From NCBI GenBank assembly GCA_945861515.1, contig CAMAVA010000013.1, positions 1 to 36,284 on the forward strand: a DNA stretch of 36,284 nt, written 5' to 3'. Shown here piece by piece: positions 15,253 through 24,028 of this stretch (its first letter is position 1; every line of letters starts with the position of its first letter). Under the pieces are notes generated by a model. The model saw nothing but the letters and a program-made list of their open reading frames with translations. It did no database searches and was not told the DNA's origin. This DNA comes from Brevundimonas vancanneytii (lineage in GTDB: Bacteria; Pseudomonadota; Alphaproteobacteria; Caulobacterales; Caulobacteraceae). Made by a program: the position numbers and the translations under genes.

Positions 15253-16472
15253 GGATTCCGCGTCAGATGCAGCAACCCACCTCAGCCGTGGGTCCCGAAA
15301 GGTCGCCGGAGCGGGAGGAGGCCAATCCGGCGGACGACCTGGCGGCACGCCAGGCTGACCTGCAATATCGGCGATCCGCCCTGACCCTGCTGGACCAGGC
15401 GGGCGCCGCAGACGCCGGCCCCGAGTCCTGGAACCGCCTGGGCGCGGGTCTGACGGCCCTGCGGAACCAGGCCGCCGAAGCCCTTGCGCCCGGTGCGCGG
15501 CTGCGGTTCGAGCAGCTGAGTCAGCCGCGCCAGGCCGGGTTCGAGGCCGAACTGGCGGCCCGGTCGGCAGAGGCCCGACGACAATCGGACCTGGCCCTGT
15601 CCCGGCAAAGACAGGACCAGGCGCTCGCGGAGTTTGGCCGGCTGGCCCCGATCGATCCGAATCTGGCCCGGCTGTCCCTGGCTGCAGGCCTCGCCGAACA
15701 GGAGCGTCGAAACATGGCAGCCGGCCTGGACCCGGACAGGCGCCGGGCGGAGGGCCGGGCCCTGCTGGCGCGCGCGCATCACCAGGCGGTGGCGGCCCTG
15801 ACCACCGAGGATCCGGCCGCGGCGGCGAGGCTGCTGGATCAGACAGGCCCAGTGATACCCGCCGCCGAGCGGGAACGCCTTGCCCTGCAGATCCAGGGCG
15901 AAAGGGACCGACGCGATGCCCGCAGCATGGTTGAGGGCCTGGCGCAGAGCCATCCGGACCTTGTTCTGACGTCCAACGGACTGATCGACCTTGCGCTTGA
16001 GGCGGCCGGTTCCGACACGGGCCGAAGGGCGGCGTTCCAGGCAGCGGCGCTCGGCGCCCGATACCGGGCGATCCTGACCCGCGAGGCCGAGGAAGATCGT
16101 GCCTGGGCGGTGGCGGCGGCCCATCAGGCGAAGGGCGAGACCTGGACCGACCTTCCCGGACCGGTCTGGGCGGCCCTGTCGCCCCGTCAGAAAGCGGCGA
16201 TTCAGGCCCGGTCGGACCGGCCCTTCGCGGGTTCGGACACCGACGCCCTGGAAGGCCTGCGCCTTCTGGCGACGGAGGACGAGGCGGCATTTCGCAGCCA
16301 TGACCTCGGGGCCTATTTCGCCCGGCTGACGCCGTCGGATCATTTCGCCTGGAGATCCCTCCAGACGGATGCGCGAATGGACGCCCCTGGATGGCGACAG
16401 CGGCTGGCAGACTGGCGCTCCAACGCTCCGGCGCCTGTGACAGCCGCCAGCGGAAGTTTTCCTAGGGAGTGA
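15246..16472 (+). CDS. Internal virion core protein, reduced gp15-like
   Basis: A 408-residue, Ala/Arg/Gln-rich helical protein with repeated short helices such as LSRQRQDQALAEFGRLAP and ARLLDQTGPVIPAAERERLA. The pattern WTDLPGPVWAALSPRQKAAI is of the kind found near the end of podoviral inner-core proteins. Its place, directly after the gp14-like gene, is that of T7 gene 15 (747 residues), but it is only about half as long. No lytic transglycosylase or other enzyme domain is seen. It is the last gene of the cassette; the large gp16-type ejection protein and fibre genes that normally follow are absent. The call is mainly positional. Confidence 0.6.
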   Translation: MVRIPRQMQQPTSAVGPERSPEREEANPADDLAARQADLQYRRSALTLLDQAGAADAGPESWNRLGAGLTALRNQAAEALAPGARLRFEQLSQPRQAGFEAELAARSAEARRQSDLALSRQRQDQALAEFGRLAPIDPNLARLSLAAGLAEQERRNMAAGLDPDRRRAEGRALLARAHHQAVAALTTEDPAAAARLLDQTGPVIPAAERERLALQIQGERDRRDARSMVEGLAQSHPDLVLTSNGLIDLALEAAGSDTGRRAAFQAAALGARYRAILTREAEEDRAWAVAAAHQAKGETWTDLPGPVWAALSPRQKAAIQARSDRPFAGSDTDALEGLRLLATEDEAAFRSHDLGAYFARLTPSDHFAWRSLQTDARMDAPGWRQRLADWRSNAPAPVTAASGSFPRE

Positions 16473-16546
16473 ACCACAGGGGCCCGGTTTTCGTTTGAAC
16501 GGATATCGGGCAAGCCGCTGGACGCTTGCCAAAGGAACCTGCCGAG

Positions 16547-17176
16547 ATGAAAGCCGTTGCCTCAGTTCTCCTGTTGTTCCTGACCCTGATCGCGAGTCCC
16601 GCCATGGCTGTCGAAGAACCGGCCTTTGTGCGGCTGTCCCAGGACGGCGCCTTCGAGGTAAGGCAGTATCCCGCCCTGATCGTCGCCGAGGTGACGGTGG
16701 AGGGTGATCAGTCGACAGCGGCCAATCGCGGCTTTCGCCTGCTGGCCGGCTATATCTTCGGCGGCAATGACGGGGGCCGCAAGGTCGCCATGACCGCTCC
16801 GGTGCTGCAGTCGAAGTCCGGCGGCCAGAAGATCGCCATGACCGCGCCGGTCACCCAGGCGCCCTCGCCTGAGGGCTGGGTGGTCAGGTTCATCATGCCC
16901 AGCGGCTACAGCCTGGCCAGCCTGCCTGCGCCTAACGATCCAAGGGTCCGGCTGCTGCCGCAGCCGCCGGTCCGGTATGCCGTGGTCAGGTTTTCCGGTT
17001 GGGCCAGGGACGGGGACCGGGTCAAGCACACGGCAGAGCTGACGGCCTGGATGAAGGCGCGGAAGCTGAAAGCCGCCGGGCCGCCAGCCCTGGCCCAGTA
17101 TGATCCGCCGTGGACGCTTGGCTTTGCCCGGCGCAACGAGGTGCTCATCCCGGTCGAAACTCCGGCCGGCGACTGA
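16547..17176 (+). CDS. Exported SOUL-family heme-binding protein
   Basis: A 209-residue protein. From the ATG at 16547, MKAVASVLLLFLTLIASPAM then A is a clear signal peptide with likely cleavage after AMA, so the mature protein is periplasmic or lipid-associated. The mature start EEPAFVRLSQDGAFEVRQYP is the SOUL-family opening (P-x-y-x-v-l-x-x-d-x-x-y-E-i-R-x-Y). It is followed by FRLLAGYIFGGN and by the twice-used K(V/I)AMTAPV motif, both typical. The C-terminus WTLGFARRNEVLIPV fits the family ending with its conserved R-R-N-E. SOUL proteins bind heme or tetrapyrroles; the physiological role in bacteria is unclear. AAAGGAAC lies upstream of the chosen start. Confidence 0.9.
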   Translation: MKAVASVLLLFLTLIASPAMAVEEPAFVRLSQDGAFEVRQYPALIVAEVTVEGDQSTAANRGFRLLAGYIFGGNDGGRKVAMTAPVLQSKSGGQKIAMTAPVTQAPSPEGWVVRFIMPSGYSLASLPAPNDPRVRLLPQPPVRYAVVRFSGWARDGDRVKHTAELTAWMKARKLKAAGPPALAQYDPPWTLGFARRNEVLIPVETPAGD

Positions 17177-17186
17177 ACCGGCGGGA

Positions 17187-18284
17187 TCAGGGGTTTGCGC
17201 TGCCGACCGACAGGATGCGGCGTACCTCGTCCGAGCGAAATCCGATGGCGGCCGGACGGCGCACGCCTGGCAGGGCCACCACATCGAAGAGCTCTGTGAA
17301 GGCGCCCTCGATCCGCAGCCAGTGGGCCACGGCGCCGCTGCGGGTGTCGATCACCATGACGCCGCAGCGGGCGGCGACATTGGCGGCGCTGAGCCGGTCA
17401 TCCAGAGGCAGGCCGCGGAACGACTGATTGTCCCTCGGCAGGGACAGGGTGACCAGGGCCCAGGGGCCGATGAAGGACAGACCCCGCATGAAGCCGGGAC
17501 AGAAGGCCACAGGTTCAAAGCGGCCAGACGCCGGATCCAGCACCCCCAGTTCGCCCGTTCCGGCATTGACCAGCCAGAGTCGTCCCTCATGCAGGCGCGG
17601 GCTGTGGGGCATGGAAAGCCCGGTAGCGGCCACCTCGCCCGAGGGGCCATCAATGACCACGCCGCCGCCAGCGCGGTGATCGCGCCAGCAATCGGCGGCG
17701 TCGCAGGCCCCGACGGCCGTGGCATAGGCCACCGCCCCACCCTGAAGGGTCATGCCATTGAGATGACAGCGATCCTCCGGCGCCAGCCGGGTGATGAAGC
17801 GCGGCTGCCAGAGCGGGATGAAACTGTCGGTGTCGCTGACCGTGCCGATGCAGGAGAACAGCGTGTTGGCGAACACCGGCCGGCCGGCCTGGTCCAGCTC
17901 CAGGTCATGGATGTCCAGATCACCGGTCACCCAGGACTGGCGCGGCGCATAGAGCCGGTCATGGCCGCGATAGGCGCCGTCCGGGGCGCCGGCCACGGCC
18001 CGGAACCGCCAGAGCTGCCAGATCGAGGAGACCCAGAGGTCGTCGCCCCGCGCATGCAGCGCCATGCAGCGGTCGATGCTGCGCTCGAAGATGGACAGCC
18101 GCCCGGTCTCCCCCAGCCCCAGGAAGATCAGCTTGCCGGCCTGGTAGGTGGTCAGGGCCAGGCTGGCGCCAACCTCGGCCAGCCAGCTTTCGAACTGCCG
18201 CGAAGTGGTGAAGGCCAGGCCGCCGGACGCAGGCGCCGCGGCAGGACCGGTGGGAACGGGCGTTGCGGCGGCAGAAAGCGTCAT
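17187..18284 (-). CDS. TIGR03032-type protein of unknown function
   Basis: A 365-residue protein resembling the TIGR03032 family, whose members have a beta-propeller-like series of strands. Family-like segments are TTYQAGKLIFLGLGETGRLS, LWVSSIWQLWRFRAV, DIHDLELDQAGRPVFANTLF, RCHLNGMTL, LSMPHSPRLHEGRLWLVNAG, GELGVLDPASGRFEPVAF and CPGFMRGLSFIGPWALV. No biochemical role is established to my knowledge; members are often near TPR or polysaccharide genes, which is not the case here. The start ATG at 18284 has AAGGGA 9 nt upstream; an in-frame upstream extension of 36 residues to 18392 looks non-coding. The stop is 10 bp from the convergent SOUL gene. Confidence 0.8.
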   Translation of the reverse strand: MTLSAAATPVPTGPAAAPASGGLAFTTSRQFESWLAEVGASLALTTYQAGKLIFLGLGETGRLSIFERSIDRCMALHARGDDLWVSSIWQLWRFRAVAGAPDGAYRGHDRLYAPRQSWVTGDLDIHDLELDQAGRPVFANTLFSCIGTVSDTDSFIPLWQPRFITRLAPEDRCHLNGMTLQGGAVAYATAVGACDAADCWRDHRAGGGVVIDGPSGEVAATGLSMPHSPRLHEGRLWLVNAGTGELGVLDPASGRFEPVAFCPGFMRGLSFIGPWALVTLSLPRDNQSFRGLPLDDRLSAANVAARCGVMVIDTRSGAVAHWLRIEGAFTELFDVVALPGVRRPAAIGFRSDEVRRILSVGSANP

Positions 18285-18482
18285 GGAGCTGTATCCCTTA
18301 ATCCTGCAGGATCGACGGTGGCCTGGAGTCCCCCTTGTCCCCCAGACCGGTGGCTGGCTGCAACAGCAGCCGGATCGGCGCCTTCGCAGCACTCAAGTTT
18401 GCGGAGATGCGTCCTACAAACCCTGGGTTAGACTTTCCGGGCAGGGCAGATCCGGGCGGGCTGGCCGCGAGCCGGACGGAGT

Positions 18483-19169
18483 TTGATACCTGAAACGGAA
18501 TTGGGGACTGCCATAGCCAAGACGACAGGATCGCCGAGGATTCAGGATGTTCGATCGGAGCTGGCATCGGACCTCGAACAACAAGGCGGTCTGCGTCATG
18601 CGGCCTCACCAGAGGGTCTGAACAGCCCCCTCGCGGACGGCGGCCATCACCTCTGGCAGGGGCAGAAACTGGTCGGCGGCAATTTCGCCGACACTTTCCT
18701 GAATTTCGGATTGGGCGACAGTGTCTATGCCAATGGCGGCAAAGGGAATGACCTGATCGACGGCGGTCTGGGCAAGGACCGGCTGCTTGGCGGCAAGGGC
18801 GCCGATGTCTTTGTCTTCGACAGCCTGGCCGACTCCCTGACCAGGGCGCCGGACATCATCCTGGATTTCCAGAAAGGCGACCGGATCGACCTGAGGGGCA
18901 TCGACGCCAACACGGCGCTGGATGGCGACCAGGGGTTCCATCTGGCAATCGGCGGGTCTTACGACATTGGTGGCGCGACCGTGAGCTACAATGCCGCCAA
19001 TGTCACCGAGTTGAAGCTTCATGTCGATGACAACGACACTGTGGATGCGGTGATCTGGCTGTCGGGTAATCACATCAACCTGACGGCCAACGATTTCTGG
19101 TTCCAGGAGCCTCGCCCCCACAACGGCGGGCGGCGAAGACCCGTCATTGTGATAGGGCTTGGGGCATGA
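18483..19169 (+). CDS. Small RTX-type calcium-binding protein
   Basis: A 228-residue protein with a short RTX block at about residues 65-105 (GGKGNDLIDGGLGKDRLLGG). It is followed by a C-terminal module beginning GADVFVFDSLADSL that closely parallels the end of the 673-residue RTX protein near the window start, sharing LHVDDNDT.DAVIWLSGNH versus LYVDDNDSIDGQIWLSGNQ. This is probably a type I secretion substrate. The N-terminal 60 residues have no recognised domain. The start is uncertain: TTG at 18483 is the first possible codon and no ATG or GTG lies in frame before the repeats. The stop overlaps the next gene by 4 bp (ATGA), so the two appear translationally coupled. Confidence 0.75.
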   Translation: MIPETELGTAIAKTTGSPRIQDVRSELASDLEQQGGLRHAASPEGLNSPLADGGHHLWQGQKLVGGNFADTFLNFGLGDSVYANGGKGNDLIDGGLGKDRLLGGKGADVFVFDSLADSLTRAPDIILDFQKGDRIDLRGIDANTALDGDQGFHLAIGGSYDIGGATVSYNAANVTELKLHVDDNDTVDAVIWLSGNHINLTANDFWFQEPRPHNGGRRRPVIVIGLGA

Positions 19170-19963
19170 CCCGATCCTCCCAAGTCGACCCCCATCCTGC
19201 CAAGCCCTGGCTTCGCACCCTATGCGTCATCCTGGCGGCGGTCGCCGCCGTCGGCGCCGCGCCCTTCATCACCCTGACGGACTTTGGCCTGTCGGCGCAG
19301 ATGTTCGCCGGGGATGGAAACCAGACGCTGCGGGCCGCCGGCTATGCGTTCTCCATCTGGGGGGTGATCTATCTGGGACTGCTGGCCTATGCCGTCTGGC
19401 AGGCCCTGCCGGGCACAGGGGGGTCAGCCATCCTGGACGCCGTGGGCTGGCCGTCAGTGATCGCCATGGGCGGTTGCGCCGCCTGGCTGTTTGCAGCCGC
19501 CCTGGACGCCAAGCTGGCCACGGTCGCCATCATCACGGTCTCGGCTGCAGCCATGATCGCGGGCTTTATCAACGGCGCGGACCGGCGGGGGACCGGCGCG
19601 CGTGGCGGATGGGTCCTCTGGCCCCTGGGCCTGCTGGCCGGCTGGTTGACCATCGCCAGCGCCATCAACGCCCTGACCGTGCTGACAGCCTTCGGGACGA
19701 TCACGGCCCAGACCCGCGAAACCTGGGCGCTGGGCGGCGTGGGACTGGTGGCGGTGGTCGGCGCCGGGTTGGTCTGGCGGATCCGCCACCTGGCCTACGG
19801 CCTGCCGATTGCCTGGGGGCTGACGGCGGTCTGGGTCGCCGAGCGCAGCGTCAAGCCGACCGTGGCCATGGCGGCGCTGGGCGCGGCCGTCCTGATGCTG
19901 GCAGTATCCCTGGCGGCCGGCCGTCGCCCTGTCCGTTCAGCGGCGCCCGGTCCGTCTCACTGA
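19166..19963 (+). CDS. TspO/MBR-like integral membrane protein
   Basis: A 265-residue protein with about seven or eight hydrophobic segments. The segment AAGYAFSIWGVIYLGLLAYA followed by VWQALPG is the characteristic helix (FsiWgxIYxLLxxfxvyQ) of tryptophan-rich TspO-related proteins. These are longer than canonical TspO (about 160 residues, five helices) and are usually annotated as tryptophan-rich sensory proteins. Ligand and function are unknown; canonical TspO binds tetrapyrroles. The start ATG overlaps the stop of the RTX gene by 4 bp, indicating one operon. The stop overlaps the convergent regulator by 7 bp. Confidence 0.7.
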   Translation: MTRSSQVDPHPAKPWLRTLCVILAAVAAVGAAPFITLTDFGLSAQMFAGDGNQTLRAAGYAFSIWGVIYLGLLAYAVWQALPGTGGSAILDAVGWPSVIAMGGCAAWLFAAALDAKLATVAIITVSAAAMIAGFINGADRRGTGARGGWVLWPLGLLAGWLTIASAINALTVLTAFGTITAQTRETWALGGVGLVAVVGAGLVWRIRHLAYGLPIAWGLTAVWVAERSVKPTVAMAALGAAVLMLAVSLAAGRRPVRSAAPGPSH

Positions 19964-20427
19964 TCGGCAGGCTGGCCATGGGCCTCGATCAAGGCCTGCA
20001 TCAGGTCCCGGGCAAAGGCGCCATGGCGCCGGGCAAGGGAATCGATCGCCTCTGACTTCAGGACCACTGTGGGCACAAGGATCCCCCGCGAGCCTGTGGC
20101 GCGGCAATAGCCCATGTCGATCAGACGTTTCACATAGCGGCGGGTGGTTTCCCGGGGGATGCCCAGTTCACGCGAAACCGCCGCAATGGTGACCGGGCGA
20201 CGCAGCCCGTCCGGCATGACGCCATCCACGGCCAGGGGATTGAAGGAAGCGGCATTGCTCAAATGCTGCAGGTTGCCGGTGTTGATGGTCAGGAAGGTCA
20301 AGGCCAACAGGACGTCGCCCCCGAAGGGCTCAGCCAGAAGTGACGCCTGGTTGAGGAAATAGTTGATCCCCAGGCGAAGCACGAACCGATCATGCGCCAG
20401 CACATATGTTTGATCTTCAGACGACAA
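19957..20427 (-). CDS. Winged-helix transcriptional regulator
   Basis: A 156-residue protein. The C-terminal half contains a clear helix-turn-helix: RPVTIAAVSRELGIPRETTR then RYVKRLIDMGYCR, followed by a wing (GSRGILVPT). This is the layout of MarR/IclR-type winged helices, in which the ETTRRYVKRL helix contacts DNA. The N-terminal part (FVLRLGINYFLNQASLLAE...DVLLALTFLTINTGNLQHL) is hydrophobic and may form the dimer or ligand-binding part. It does not fit a family I know by name. Upstream of its start lies a stretch without genes containing a 23-bp tandem repeat, a possible operator. Confidence 0.75.
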   Translation of the reverse strand: MSSEDQTYVLAHDRFVLRLGINYFLNQASLLAEPFGGDVLLALTFLTINTGNLQHLSNAASFNPLAVDGVMPDGLRRPVTIAAVSRELGIPRETTRRYVKRLIDMGYCRATGSRGILVPTVVLKSEAIDSLARRHGAFARDLMQALIEAHGQPADQ

Positions 20428-20873
20428 GCGACCGCAGGTTCCCTGTGTTTCAAAACCGAGTCCCGATACAACTGCGTCGCATCAAATGATGGGCAACGAT
20501 ATGAAGGCATGGCCGCAAAGGGTGCGTCATTTTGACCATTGCCCTGTTTTGGGTTTGACCATTGCCCTGTTTTGGGTCTTTGCACTCAAGGCTGACGATC
20601 TGGCCGGGATTTCCAGGCGGCAATCCCACGGCCGGCGCGCAAGCCGGGCAGCCGGAACGATTCGCTTCGGGCCGGCGCCGCTTTTGTCGCCCCTGACCGT
20701 CACACTGTGCTAGAAAACCTGTTCGTTCCTTCTGGAACCCTGCCGTCGATGAACGTCGAGGGCCTGCCCGATCGATCAGCCCCGCGTCGCGGAGCGTCGG
20801 GGCGAATGGCGAACGCGACCCGCAGCTTTTTGTTCCGGGTGCAGACGTCTTCGGCCCAGACCGGAATCTGACC
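20428..20873. other. Intergenic region with tandem repeat
   Basis: About 445 bp with no gene I can support. It contains two perfect 23-bp direct repeats (20531-20576) and a GC-rich imperfect palindrome near 20779-20805 (CCCCG...CGGGG). A plus-strand open frame from 20486 runs through the repeats but has no ribosome site and no family resemblance. The region is the natural place for the promoters of the divergent regulator (left) and of the kinase-side genes (right). Confidence 0.5.
20531..20576. repeat. Two perfect tandem copies of a 23-bp unit
   Basis: The unit begins TTTGACCATT and ends TTTTGGG. Copy one is 20531-20553 and copy two 20554-20576, identical and head-to-tail. A 23-bp period is about two helical turns, so both copies face the same side of the DNA, as in paired operator sites. 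It lies about 105 bp upstream of the winged-helix regulator. Confidence 0.85.
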
Positions 20874-21143
20874 TTGGCAAAACCTCCTCAACCTCCCCGT
20901 CTTGCAACTGTCGCGGACCTGCGCCAGGCCGTCGAAGACGCCCTGGAACAGGGCGCTGCCGCCAGCGACCTGATCCTCCGCCTGACCTTGAGGGATTCGG
21001 CCAGAATCAAGCGCAGCCCGCTGTTTGCCGAATCCGAAATCCGCTTTCAGGACGGCGAGATGCTGGTGATGGGGGTCCGGACGGCGATCGGCCAGATCGC
21101 CAACAGTGTCCTGGAACGGGCGCCGATTCCTGCTGCGGAATAG
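20874..21143 (+). CDS. Small hypothetical protein
   Basis: An 89-residue protein starting at TTG. The middle reads VADLRQAVEDALEQGAAASD, then LILRLTLRDSARIKRSPLFAESEIRF, then MLVMGVRTAI. It looks like a compact alpha/beta protein with host-like codon use, and I do not recognise a family. No good ribosome site precedes the TTG, so the start is uncertain. It lies 59 bp upstream of the hybrid kinase on the same strand and could belong to its operon. Confidence 0.5.
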   Translation: MAKPPQPPRLATVADLRQAVEDALEQGAAASDLILRLTLRDSARIKRSPLFAESEIRFQDGEMLVMGVRTAIGQIANSVLERAPIPAAE

Positions 21144-21202
21144 GGCCATCCTGCCAACCTGAATTAATCGCTTGGTAGGCATAAGGTTCAATTATCGGAC
21201 CC

Positions 21203-24028
21203 ATGAACAGGCCTTTCGAATCGCCGGAGGATGAGGCCGCCCTCAGCGCTCTCGAAATCCTGGACACGGCTCCGGAGCCGGCCTTTGACCGGCTGACCGC
21301 CCTGGCGGCCGACCTGTTCGAGACGCCGATCGCCCTTGTGTCCCTGGTGGACGCAGATCGGCAATGGTTCAAGTCGCGCCTTGGCCTGGAGGCCGAATCC
21401 ACCCTGCGCAGCCATGCCTTCTGTCATCACGCCCTGGCCATGGGGCCGGGCGCAGTCATGGTGGTCGAGGATGCAACCCGGGATTCGCGGTTTGCAGCCA
21501 ATCCTCTCGTGACCGGTCCGCCCGGCATCCGGTTCTACTGCGGTGTGGTCCTGGCCACAGCCGACGGCGACTGCCTGGGAACCCTATGCGTGATCAGCGA
21601 CCGCCCGCGCCCCAGGCCGGACGACCGGATGCTGCGCCGGCTGCGGGCCCTGGGCAAGGCGGTCGAGGAAACCATAATCCAGCGGCATTCAAGGATTGAA
21701 CTGCAACGCTCCAACGCCCTCCTGACCCTGGCCGAAACCATGTCCGGCGTCGGTCGCTGGCGTTATCTGATCGCCACGGGAGAAGTGGAGTGGTCGGACG
21801 AGGTTTATCGCATCCACGCGGTGACCCGCGACACCTTCGACCCAAACCTCGACGACGCCGTAGCCTTCTATCATCCTGACGACCGCGATCGGGTGACCAG
21901 CGGCCTGGCGCATTCGGCGGCGACCGGCGAGGACAGCGCCTTCCAGCTGCGCATCATCACCCAGTCGGGCGAGCAACGCGACGTTCTGGCCCGGGGGGCC
22001 TGCGAACTGGATTCGGACGGCAAGCCCTTTGCCATTGCCGGAGTGTTCCAGGATGTCACCGACAATGTCCGCGCGGTGCGGGAGGCCCGGCGGGGCGAAG
22101 CGCGGTTCCGTGTGCTGGCGGAAAACATGGGCGATGTGATCACCCGTGTCCGGCTGGATGGTCGCAGCAGCTATATTTCACCGTCCATTGAAGCGCTTCT
22201 GGGATATCGACCGGACGACATGGCCGGCCAGACGGCCCAGGCCTTTGTCCATCCCGAAGACCGACCCGTGATCGACGGGGTCCTGGCAGAGATGGCCCGG
22301 GGCGCCGAGGCCCAGACCCTGACCCACCGCGCCCTGCACCGGTCGGGCGCCGAGGTCTGGGTGGAGACCCGTTTCCAGCTGTTGCGCAATGACGCCGGAC
22401 TCCCGTCCGAAATCATCGCCGTGATCCGCGACATCACCCATCGCCGGGCGATGGAGGCCGAACTGGCCGATAGCGAGCTGCGCTATCGCACCCTGGCGGA
22501 CAATGTCACCGACGTCCTGGTCAGGATCGGGGCCGACGGCCTGATCCGCTATATCTCGCCCGCCTGCCGTGCCTATGGCCTGGACCCCGCCGAGATGGTG
22601 GGTCAGCCCATCCTGAAGCTGGTGGCGCCAGAACAGCTGGAGTCTTCGCGTTCAATCACTGAGGATCTCTTCAGGGGCGACGCCCCTGACATGACCATCC
22701 GCCGGGAACACCGGATCATCACGCCCGACGGCCGGGACGTCTGGCTGGAGGGCAGCCCGAGCCTGATCCGGGACGCCGACGGCCGGGTGACAGATATCAT
22801 CACCGTTCTTCGCGACATAACGGCCCGCCGGGCCATGGAGCAGCAGCTGCGGGCGGCCCATGTCGCCGCAGAGGCCGCCACAAAGGCCAAGGCCGAATTC
22901 CTCGCCAATATGAGCCATGAGATCCGCACCCCGCTGACCGCTGTGCTCGGCTTTTCGCGCCTGCTGGCCGAGACCGATCAGCTGCCGGACGTGGCGAGGG
23001 GCTATGTCAGGCGGATCGAAAGCGGCGGACGGGCCCTGATGGCGACCGTCAATGATATTCTCGATTTTTCAAAGCTGGACGCCGGCGGCGTGGAAATCCG
23101 GCGTCAGGACTGCGACCTGCACACGCTTCTGGCCGAGGCCACGGAGTTGTTCGACTCCGCTGCAGGCGACAAGGGAATCCGGCTGACGCTGGACCTGGAA
23201 GAGGACCTTCCGACCCGCCTCTGCATGGACGGGCCGCATGTGAGCCAGGTGCTGCTCAATCTGCTGGGCAATGCCGTCAAGTTCACCTCCGAGGGTGAAG
23301 TGCGGCTGCGCTCTCGCCATGACCCGGTGCGCCAGGTCCTGAGGCTGGAGGTCGCGGACACAGGCGCGGGGATCGCACAGGCCGATCAGGCCCTGCTGTT
23401 CTGCAAGTTTTCCCAGATCGATCCTTCATCGACCCGCAATCATGGCGGCACCGGGCTGGGTCTCGCCATCTGCAAGGGCCTGGTCGAGGCCATGGGCGGC
23501 CAGATCGGCGTGGAAAGCGACCCCGGCTCAGGCTCCATCTTCTGGTTCGAGATTCCGGCCGCGACCCCGTCCCCAGCAGCCGGCCTTCAGGGCCTGGGTC
23601 AGGAGACGAAACCCGCGCCAAGTCTTTCCGGACTGCGGATCCTGGTCGTGGATGACAACGAGGCCAACAGGGTCCTGGCCAAGGCGGTGCTGACATCCCT
23701 GGACGCCGACTGCAGCCTGGCGGACAGCGGTGGCCAGGCCATCGCGATCGCCCAGACCGAGCCCTTCGACCTGGTGCTGATGGATCTCAGAATGCCGGGC
23801 ATGAGCGGGCTTCAGGCGGCGCAGGCCATCCGGACGGGCGGCGGACCCAATGACGGCATCCCCATCCTGGCCTTCACAGCCGACCCTGAATCCGGCGACC
23901 TGGATGGCCTTTTCCAAGGCACGGTCCGCAAACCCCTGCAACTTGGCCCGCTGCTGGTCGCCGTGATGGGCGCCATGGACGAAGGCTCCGCCCCGGGCGA
24001 CCAGGCTGGATGTCGCCAAGCGTCATGA
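21203..24028 (+). CDS. Soluble hybrid sensor histidine kinase (GAF-PAS-PAS-PAS-HisKA-HATPase-REC)
   Basis: A 941-residue protein without membrane segments. Domain order: GAF (about 20-165, with [19 protein letters not shown]); three PAS folds starting near 182, 300 and 426; and HisKA with His572 in [13 protein letters not shown]. Next is the HATPase domain, with [11 protein letters not shown] near 690 and later [13 protein letters not shown], and a C-terminal receiver from about 808 with phospho-acceptor Asp861 in [13 protein letters not shown] and the conserved RKPL lysine. It senses a cytoplasmic signal, phosphorylates His572 and passes the phosphate to Asp861. The PAS domains lack obvious heme or flavin signatures that I can identify. 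It overlaps the following response-regulator gene, its likely partner, possibly through a separate phosphotransfer protein. Confidence 0.92.
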   Translation: MNRPFESPEDEAALSALEILDTAPEPAFDRLTALAADLFETPIALVSLVDADRQWFKSRLGLEAESTLRSHAFCHHALAMGPGAVMVVEDATRDSRFAANPLVTGPPGIRFYCGVVLATADGDCLGTLCVISDRPRPRPDDRMLRRLRALGKAVEETIIQRHSRIELQRSNALLTLAETMSGVGRWRYLIATGEVEWSDEVYRIHAVTRDTFDPNLDDAVAFYHPDDRDRVTSGLAHSAATGEDSAFQLRIITQSGEQRDVLARGACELDSDGKPFAIAGVFQDVTDNVRAVREARRGEARFRVLAENMGDVITRVRLDGRSSYISPSIEALLGYRPDDMAGQTAQAFVHPEDRPVIDGVLAEMARGAEAQTLTHRALHRSGAEVWVETRFQLLRNDAGLPSEIIAVIRDITHRRAMEAELADSELRYRTLADNVTDVLVRIGADGLIRYISPACRAYGLDPAEMVGQPILKLVAPEQLESSRSITEDLFRGDAPDMTIRREHRIITPDGRDVWLEGSPSLIRDADGRVTDIITVLRDITARRAMEQQLRAAHVAAEAATKAKAEFLANMSHEIRTPLTAVLGFSRLLAETDQLPDVARGYVRRIESGGRALMATVNDILDFSKLDAGGVEIRRQDCDLHTLLAEATELFDSAAGDKGIRLTLDLEEDLPTRLCMDGPHVSQVLLNLLGNAVKFTSEGEVRLRSRHDPVRQVLRLEVADTGAGIAQADQALLFCKFSQIDPSSTRNHGGTGLGLAICKGLVEAMGGQIGVESDPGSGSIFWFEIPAATPSPAAGLQGLGQETKPAPSLSGLRILVVDDNEANRVLAKAVLTSLDADCSLADSGGQAIAIAQTEPFDLVLMDLRMPGMSGLQAAQAIRTGGGPNDGIPILAFTADPESGDLDGLFQGTVRKPLQLGPLLVAVMGAMDEGSAPGDQAGCRQAS

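Larger units (their letters stand above)
7380..16472 (+). mobile_element. Podovirus-type virion structural cassette without packaging or mobility genes
   Basis: Ten adjacent same-strand frames encode the connector, a Bbp19-like protein, scaffold, capsid, cement, tail tubes A and B, and three inner-core-like proteins. The T7-type genes stand in the T7 8-to-15 order. Host genes begin within 75-175 bp on both sides (isomerase left, SOUL protein right). No terminase, integrase, repressor, replication, fibre or lysis gene and no convincing direct repeats at the ends are seen. Composition looks host-like, and all frames are intact. It may be a prophage remnant or a domesticated particle locus. Confidence 0.75.

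Noticed and set aside
7209-16546. Attachment-site direct repeats at the ends of the phage-like cassette
   Set aside because: I compared the left (7209-7379) and right (16473-16546) flanks by eye and found no shared stretch; no tRNA gene borders it.
17100-18431. 443-codon plus-strand frame opposite the TIGR03032-type gene
   Set aside because: Low-complexity shadow product; the minus strand carries the family motifs and a good ribosome site.
20486-20713. Plus-strand frame through the 23-bp repeats
   Set aside because: No ribosome site, no recognisable product, and the repeat itself breaks normal codon pattern.
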